Positions 59,672 through 64,000 of a stretch of DNA of 64,000 bases are shown piece by piece. This DNA is from Bradyrhizobium sp. CCBAU 53421. Its GTDB lineage: Bacteria > Pseudomonadota > Alphaproteobacteria > Rhizobiales > Xanthobacteraceae. The notes beneath the pieces are model-generated. The model was not told where the DNA came from. It worked only from the letters and a program-made list of their open reading frames with translations, and searched no databases. The first letter of the stretch is position 1. Every line of letters starts with the position of its first letter. The stretch covers positions 1 through 64,000 of the forward strand of contig NZ_CP030047.1 of assembly GCF_015291625.1 (NCBI RefSeq), in the 5' to 3' direction. Both the position numbers and the translations under genes were made by a program.

Positions 59672-62374
59672 ATGGTTGATACCAAGACCCCTGGCGACAA
59701 GACTTTGAGTGTCCCGAGCAAGACGTTGTCGCTGAAGCCGCGCGTCGAGACGGGCACCGTGCGCCAGAGCTTCAGCCACGGCCGGACCAAGCAGGTCGTG
59801 GTCGAGAAGCGCGGCAAGCGCCGCGTCGGCGGCGACGGTCCCGGCGAGGCGCATGCGCCGGAACCCGTGGTTGCAAAGCCTTCGGCGCCCGCGCCCAGGC
59901 CGCCGCAGGGCCGCCCTGCGGGCCCGGCTCCCGGCCAACAACAGCGCAACACCCGCTCCGGCGTGGTGCTGCCGACATTGACTGAAGACGAGCGTTCCGC
60001 GCGCGCCAGCGCGCTGGCCGACGCCCGCCAGCGCGACATCGAAGAGCGCCGCCAGGCCGAAGAGGAAGCCAAGCGCCGTGCCGTCCGCGAGGCTGCCGAG
60101 AAGGCAGAGCGCGAGGCCGCCGAGGTCCGCCGCAAGGCGGAAGAGGAGCGTCACCGCCACGAGGAAGAGGCCAAGCGCAAGGCCGAGGTCGAGGCCAAGC
60201 GCCGCTTCGGCGAAGGCGAGGCCAAACCCGGCGCGGCGCCCGCCGCTGCTGCACCGGCCAGGCCCGCGACACCCGCACCCGCATCCGCTCCGGCCGCCCG
60301 TGCGCCCGCTGCCCGCCCGGCGACCACGACAACCGCGCGCACACCAGCCTCCGCGCCGAGGCCGGCGGCGGTTGCGGCCGGGCCCGACGAAGACGAGGGT
60401 CCGCGCCTGGTACGCCGCCCCGGCGGCGCCGTGCGCCCCGCCGCGGCTCCGAAGACCACCCACAAGCCCGGTCCGCAGAAGGAGCGCGGCCGCCTCACTC
60501 TGACCACTGCGCTCAACGCCGATGACGTCCGCGAGCGCTCGATCGCCTCGTTCCGCCGCCGCACCCAGCGCCTGAAGGGGCATGCGTCGAACGAACCCAA
60601 GGAAAAGCTGATCCGCGAAGTCACCATCCCGGAAGCGATCACGATCCAGGAACTCGCGAACCGCATGTCGGAGCGCGCGGTCGACGTCATCCGCATGCTG
60701 ATGAAGCAGGGCGCGATGCACAAGATCACCGACGTGATCGACGCCGACACCGCGCAGCTGATCGCCGAAGAGCTTGGTCACAGCGTCAAGCGCGTTGCCG
60801 CGTCCGACGTCGAAGAGGGCCTGTTCGACGTCGTCGACAATTCCACCGACACCGAGCCGCGTTCGCCTGTCGTCACCGTCATGGGTCACGTCGACCACGG
60901 CAAGACGTCGCTGCTCGACGCGCTGCGCCACGCCAACGTGGTATCTGGCGAAGCCGGCGGCATTACCCAGCATATCGGCGCCTATCAGGTGCTGTCGCCC
61001 GAGAGCGGCACCAAGATCACCTTCATCGACACGCCCGGCCACGCCGCGTTCACCGCGATGCGCGCCCGCGGCGCCAAGGTCACCGACATCGTCGTGCTGG
61101 TGGTCGCGGCCGATGACGGCGTGATGCCGCAGACGATCGAGGCGATCAACCACGCCAAGGCGGCCAAGGTGCCGATGATCGTGGCGATCAACAAGATCGA
61201 CAAGCCCGATGCGCGGCCCGAGCGCGTCCGCACCGAACTGCTGCAGCACGAGGTGCAGGTCGAATCGCTCGGCGGCGACGTCGTCGACGTCGAGGTTTCC
61301 GCCAAGAACAAGACCAATCTCGACCGCTTGCTCGAAATGATCGCGCTGCAGGCCGAAATCCTCGATCTGAAGACCAACTCGGAGCGTCCGGCAGAAGGCA
61401 CCGTGATCGAGGCCAAGCTCGATCGCGGCCGCGGTCCGGTCGCGACCGTGCTGGTACAGCGCGGCACGCTGCGGATCGGCGACATCATCGTGGCCGGCGC
61501 CGAGATGGGCCGCGTCCGCGCGCTGATCTCCGACCAGGGCGAGAATCTCGAAGAGGCCGGCCCGTCGGTGCCGGTCGAGGTGCTCGGCTTCAACGGTCCG
61601 CCGGAAGCCGGCGACCGCCTCGCCGTCGTCGAGAACGAAGCCCGCGCCCGCCAGGTCACCAGCTACCGCGCGCACCAGAAGCGCGAGAACGCGGCGGCCT
61701 CGATCTCCGGCATGCGCGGCTCGCTCGAGCAGATGATGTCGCAGCTCAAGACCGCGGGTCGCAAGGAGTTCCCGCTGATCGTGAAGGCCGACGTGCAGGG
61801 CTCGCTGGAAGCGATCCTGGGCTCGCTGGAGAAGCTCGGCACCGACGAAGTCGCCGCCCGCATCCTGCATGCCGGCGTCGGCGGCATCTCGGAGTCCGAC
61901 GTCACGCTGGCGGAAGGCTTCAACGCCGCGATCATCGGCTTCTCGGTCCGCGCCAACAAGGAAGCGGCCGCCGCAGCCAAGCGCAACGGCATCGAGATCC
62001 GCTACTACAACATCATCTACGACCTCGTGGATGACATCAAAAAGGCGATGTCCGGCCTGCTCGCGCCGACGCTGCGCGAAACCATGCTGGGCAACGCGCA
62101 GATCCTGGAAGTGTTCAACATTTCCAAGGTCGGCAAGGTCGCGGGTTGCCGCGTCACCGACGGCACCGTGGAACGCGGCGCCAACGTTCGCCTGATCCGC
62201 GACAACGTCGTGGTGCACGAAGGCAAGCTGTCGACGCTGAAGCGCTTCAAGGATGAAGTGAAGGAAGTGGTCTCCGGCCAGGAGTGTGGCATGGCATTCG
62301 AGAACTACGGCGACATGCGTGTCGGCGACGTGATCGAATGTTACCGCATCGAGACGATCCAGCGCTCTCTGTAA
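59672..62374 (+). CDS. infB: Translation initiation factor IF-2
   Basis: IF-2 is a GTPase that places initiator tRNA on the 30S subunit. The 900-residue protein has a Rhizobiales-type N-terminus ([20 protein letters not shown]), a long Ala/Pro/Arg/Glu-rich linker up to about 290, a conserved N2 domain, and the G domain with [12 protein letters not shown] (about 407), DTPGHAAF and NKIDKPDA. The C-terminal half (domains C1 and C2) is complete to [16 protein letters not shown]. The linker is compositionally extreme but in frame. Confidence 0.97.
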   Translation: MVDTKTPGDKTLSVPSKTLSLKPRVETGTVRQSFSHGRTKQVVVEKRGKRRVGGDGPGEAHAPEPVVAKPSAPAPRPPQGRPAGPAPGQQQRNTRSGVVLPTLTEDERSARASALADARQRDIEERRQAEEEAKRRAVREAAEKAEREAAEVRRKAEEERHRHEEEAKRKAEVEAKRRFGEGEAKPGAAPAAAAPARPATPAPASAPAARAPAARPATTTTARTPASAPRPAAVAAGPDEDEGPRLVRRPGGAVRPAAAPKTTHKPGPQKERGRLTLTTALNADDVRERSIASFRRRTQRLKGHASNEPKEKLIREVTIPEAITIQELANRMSERAVDVIRMLMKQGAMHKITDVIDADTAQLIAEELGHSVKRVAASDVEEGLFDVVDNSTDTEPRSPVVTVMGHVDHGKTSLLDALRHANVVSGEAGGITQHIGAYQVLSPESGTKITFIDTPGHAAFTAMRARGAKVTDIVVLVVAADDGVMPQTIEAINHAKAAKVPMIVAINKIDKPDARPERVRTELLQHEVQVESLGGDVVDVEVSAKNKTNLDRLLEMIALQAEILDLKTNSERPAEGTVIEAKLDRGRGPVATVLVQRGTLRIGDIIVAGAEMGRVRALISDQGENLEEAGPSVPVEVLGFNGPPEAGDRLAVVENEARARQVTSYRAHQKRENAAASISGMRGSLEQMMSQLKTAGRKEFPLIVKADVQGSLEAILGSLEKLGTDEVAARILHAGVGGISESDVTLAEGFNAAIIGFSVRANKEAAAAAKRNGIEIRYYNIIYDLVDDIKKAMSGLLAPTLRETMLGNAQILEVFNISKVGKVAGCRVTDGTVERGANVRLIRDNVVVHEGKLSTLKRFKDEVKEVVSGQECGMAFENYGDMRVGDVIECYRIETIQRSL

Positions 62375-62430
62375 GTCCAAATCTTACGAAGAGCAGATCT
62401 TGCTAAGCGTTGGGTCCATTTAACTGAAAA

Positions 62431-62470
62431 TGCGACGGCGTGGCCGGACTTTGGTCCGGCCACCAGCGCA
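62431..62470 (+). repeat. Long perfect hairpin between infB and rbfA
   Basis: GTGGCCGGAC (62440-62449) and GTCCGGCCAC (62454-62463) form a 10-bp perfect stem with a TTTG loop; TGCG (62431-62434) and CGCA (62467-62470) extend it across an internal loop. No T-run follows. It lies in the 173-bp gap between co-directional genes and could be a processing or partial-termination site. Confidence 0.6.
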
Positions 62471-62547
62471 TTGTCTGATTGAAAGCAAAGCTAGGACATT
62501 GATGCCCGCGGCCACGGCCTGCGGGCGCGACGGTTTTGGAAAAGGTC

Positions 62548-62961
62548 ATGTCCCGTCAAAAGAAGAGTTCCAGCCCAGGCGGCTCGCAACGTCAGCTGCG
62601 CGTCGGCGAAACGGTTCGCCATGCGGTTGCCGAAATTCTGTCACAGGGTGAGGTCCACGATCCCGATCTCGAAGGCCACATCATCACCGTTCCCGAGGTG
62701 CGTATGTCGCCGGACCTGAAGCTCGCGACGATCTACGTGATGCCGCTCGGCGGCCGCGACACCGAGACGGTGATATCAGCGCTCGAGCGCAACAAGAAGT
62801 TCCTTCGCGGCGAGATCGCGCATCGCGTCAACCTGAAATTTGCACCCGACATTCGCTTCCGCGTCGACGAGCGGTTCGACGAGGCGGAGCGCATCGAGAA
62901 ACTACTGCGGACACCTGCGGTGCAGCGAGACCTTGCACCCGATTCGGACGACGAGGAATGA
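62548..62961 (+). CDS. rbfA: 30S ribosome-binding factor RbfA
   Basis: RbfA binds the 30S subunit near the 5' end of 16S rRNA during maturation, most clearly in the cold. The 137-residue KH-like protein shows [44 protein letters not shown] and [25 protein letters not shown]. The ATG at 62548 has GGAAAAGG upstream; a start at 62536 adds only four residues. It overlaps truB by four bases (ATGA). Confidence 0.95.
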   Translation: MSRQKKSSSPGGSQRQLRVGETVRHAVAEILSQGEVHDPDLEGHIITVPEVRMSPDLKLATIYVMPLGGRDTETVISALERNKKFLRGEIAHRVNLKFAPDIRFRVDERFDEAERIEKLLRTPAVQRDLAPDSDDEE

Positions 62962-64000
62962 CTGTGATGACGACCAACAGCGTGATCGACGCGAAGAATA
63001 CCGACGCGCGCGACGCTGAGCGGGATGCTTTTGCCGGGCAGCGCAGCGACGATGCGCGCCGCACCAACAACGACCCGCGCCAGAAGCAGGGCAGGCAGAA
63101 CCAGCAGCCGCGCCGCGACAAGCGCGACGTCCATGGCTGGGTGGTGCTCGACAAGCCGATCGGGATGACCTCGACGCAGGCGGTCGCCGTGCTCAAGCGC
63201 CTGTTCCAGGCCAAGCGCGCCGGGCATGCCGGCACCCTCGATCCGCTCGCCTCCGGCGGGCTGCCGATCGCGCTCGGCGAAGCCACCAAGACGGTTCCGT
63301 TCGTGATGGACGGCCGCAAGCGCTACCGCTTCACGGTGTGCTGGGGCGAGGAGCGCGACACCGACGACACCGAGGGCCGGCCGGTCCGGACCAGCGAGAA
63401 CCGGCCGACCGCCGATTCGATCCGCGAGCTGCTGCCGCGCTTCACGGGGGTGATCGAGCAGATCCCGCCGCAATATTCGGCCATCAAGGTCCAGGGTGAG
63501 CGGGCCTATGATCTGGCGCGTGACGGCGAGACCGTGGAACTGAAGCCCCGCCCGGTCGAGATCCACGAATTAACCCTTGTGGAACACGGAGATAACGGAC
63601 AATCCGTGTTCGAGGCCGAGTGCGGCAAGGGAACCTATGTCCGGGCCCTGGCCCGCGATATGGGCCGGATTCTGGGCTGTTTCGGCCATATCTGCGCCCT
63701 GCGGCGGACCCTTGTGGGCCCGTTTACCGAACGGGACATGATTCCGCTGGAACAGTTGGAGGCTTTATGCAATAGAGCCGCGTCTGGCGAGGGCAGCCTC
63801 GCCGACGCGCTTTTGCCCGTTGAGACCGCGCTGGACGACATCCCGGCACTGGCCGTCACACGGGCTGATGCGGCAAGGCTCCACAGGGGCCAGGCCGTTT
63901 TGTTGCGCGGACGGGATGCGCCCAATACTAGCGGCACAGTCTATGTCACGGTGGCAGGCCGGCTTCTCGCGCTTGCTGAAATTGGCAATGGCGAACTCAT
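62958..64000 (+). CDS. truB: tRNA pseudouridine(55) synthase TruB (3' end outside window)
   Basis: TruB makes pseudouridine 55 in the T-loop of tRNAs. At least 347 codons are in the window and no stop is reached. The core begins after an extra 57-residue hydrophilic N-terminal tail rich in Asn, Arg and Gln. [19 protein letters not shown], the catalytic Asp95 in [37 protein letters not shown] and [15 protein letters not shown] are all present. A PUA-like C-terminal part begins before the edge. The ATG at 62967 is an alternative start. Confidence 0.94.
   Translation, partial: MTVMTTNSVIDAKNTDARDAERDAFAGQRSDDARRTNNDPRQKQGRQNQQPRRDKRDVHGWVVLDKPIGMTSTQAVAVLKRLFQAKRAGHAGTLDPLASGGLPIALGEATKTVPFVMDGRKRYRFTVCWGEERDTDDTEGRPVRTSENRPTADSIRELLPRFTGVIEQIPPQYSAIKVQGERAYDLARDGETVELKPRPVEIHELTLVEHGDNGQSVFEAECGKGTYVRALARDMGRILGCFGHICALRRTLVGPFTERDMIPLEQLEALCNRAASGEGSLADALLPVETALDDIPALAVTRADAARLHRGQAVLLRGRDAPNTSGTVYVTVAGRLLALAEIGNGEL

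Noticed and set aside
59672..60540. Low-complexity Ala/Pro/Arg-rich region as a possible foreign insertion in infB
   Set aside because: A long, variable, low-complexity linker is normal in IF-2, and the frame continues unbroken into the G domain.
59603..62380. 925-codon open frame on the minus strand
   Set aside because: It lies opposite infB and shows only compositional sequence; no family motif.

Overview
The window is high-GC, densely coded chromosomal DNA from an alphaproteobacterium of the Bradyrhizobium/Nitrobacteraceae group. This is inferred from the gene families (PraR-like regulator, Fur/Mur-type regulator, DUF2336, YlxR-L7Ae fusion, long-type PurC) and from several dispersed palindromic repeat families that I associate with that group. 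It starts at dnaA, as many assembled chromosomes do. I saw no tRNA, rRNA, CRISPR array, prophage or intact insertion sequence.

Layout. 1-7.2 kb: replication core dnaA-dnaN-(DUF559 gene)-recF-gyrB; a repeat-bounded DUF559 endonuclease gene splits dnaN from recF. 7.4-8.7 kb: a murA-family gene whose catalytic cysteine position is aspartate. 8.9-31.6 kb: mixed metabolic and accessory genes (MATE exporter, DsbA-fold isomerase, FUSC exporter, MmgE/PrpD, DUF1330, serine hydrolase, membrane AraC regulator, acetyltransferase, pirin, purC, alcohol dehydrogenase, enoyl-CoA hydratase, MetX-like hydrolase, SulP-STAS-cNMP transporter, FAD oxidoreductase with a GntR regulator divergent from a solute-binding protein, TonB receptor). 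Nearly all the repeats lie between these genes. 32-38.7 kb: gabD, a small unknown gene, a second serine hydrolase, an acyl-CoA synthetase, adenosine kinase. 38.9-53.9 kb: housekeeping run murJ-trpS-USP-nfuA-tsaB-rimI-fur-HAD-miaB-phoH-ybeY-corC-lnt-praR, then an M20 peptidase and trmB. 54-64 kb: PhyH dioxygenase and DUF2336 gene on the minus strand, then the operon rimP-nusA-ylxR-infB-rbfA-truB, with truB cut by the window end.

How they work together. The start encodes replication initiation, clamp, gap repair and supercoiling. The 42-51 kb run combines tRNA modification (TsaB, MiaB), ribosome maturation (YbeY), lipoprotein and envelope functions (Lnt, CorC) and metal regulation (Fur). The last 8 kb is the transcription-translation operon, preceded by a structured leader with a terminator-like hairpin.

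The most unusual signal is a family of paired inverted repeats. One 480-bp unit (2926-3405) carries the DUF559 gene; a 177-bp unit (37470-37646) has the same architecture but no gene and keeps a short sequence found at the gene-side edge of the full unit; a 210-bp unit (16031-16240) has perfect 13-bp ends. They look like a full element and miniature derivatives of a DUF559-linked repeat system.
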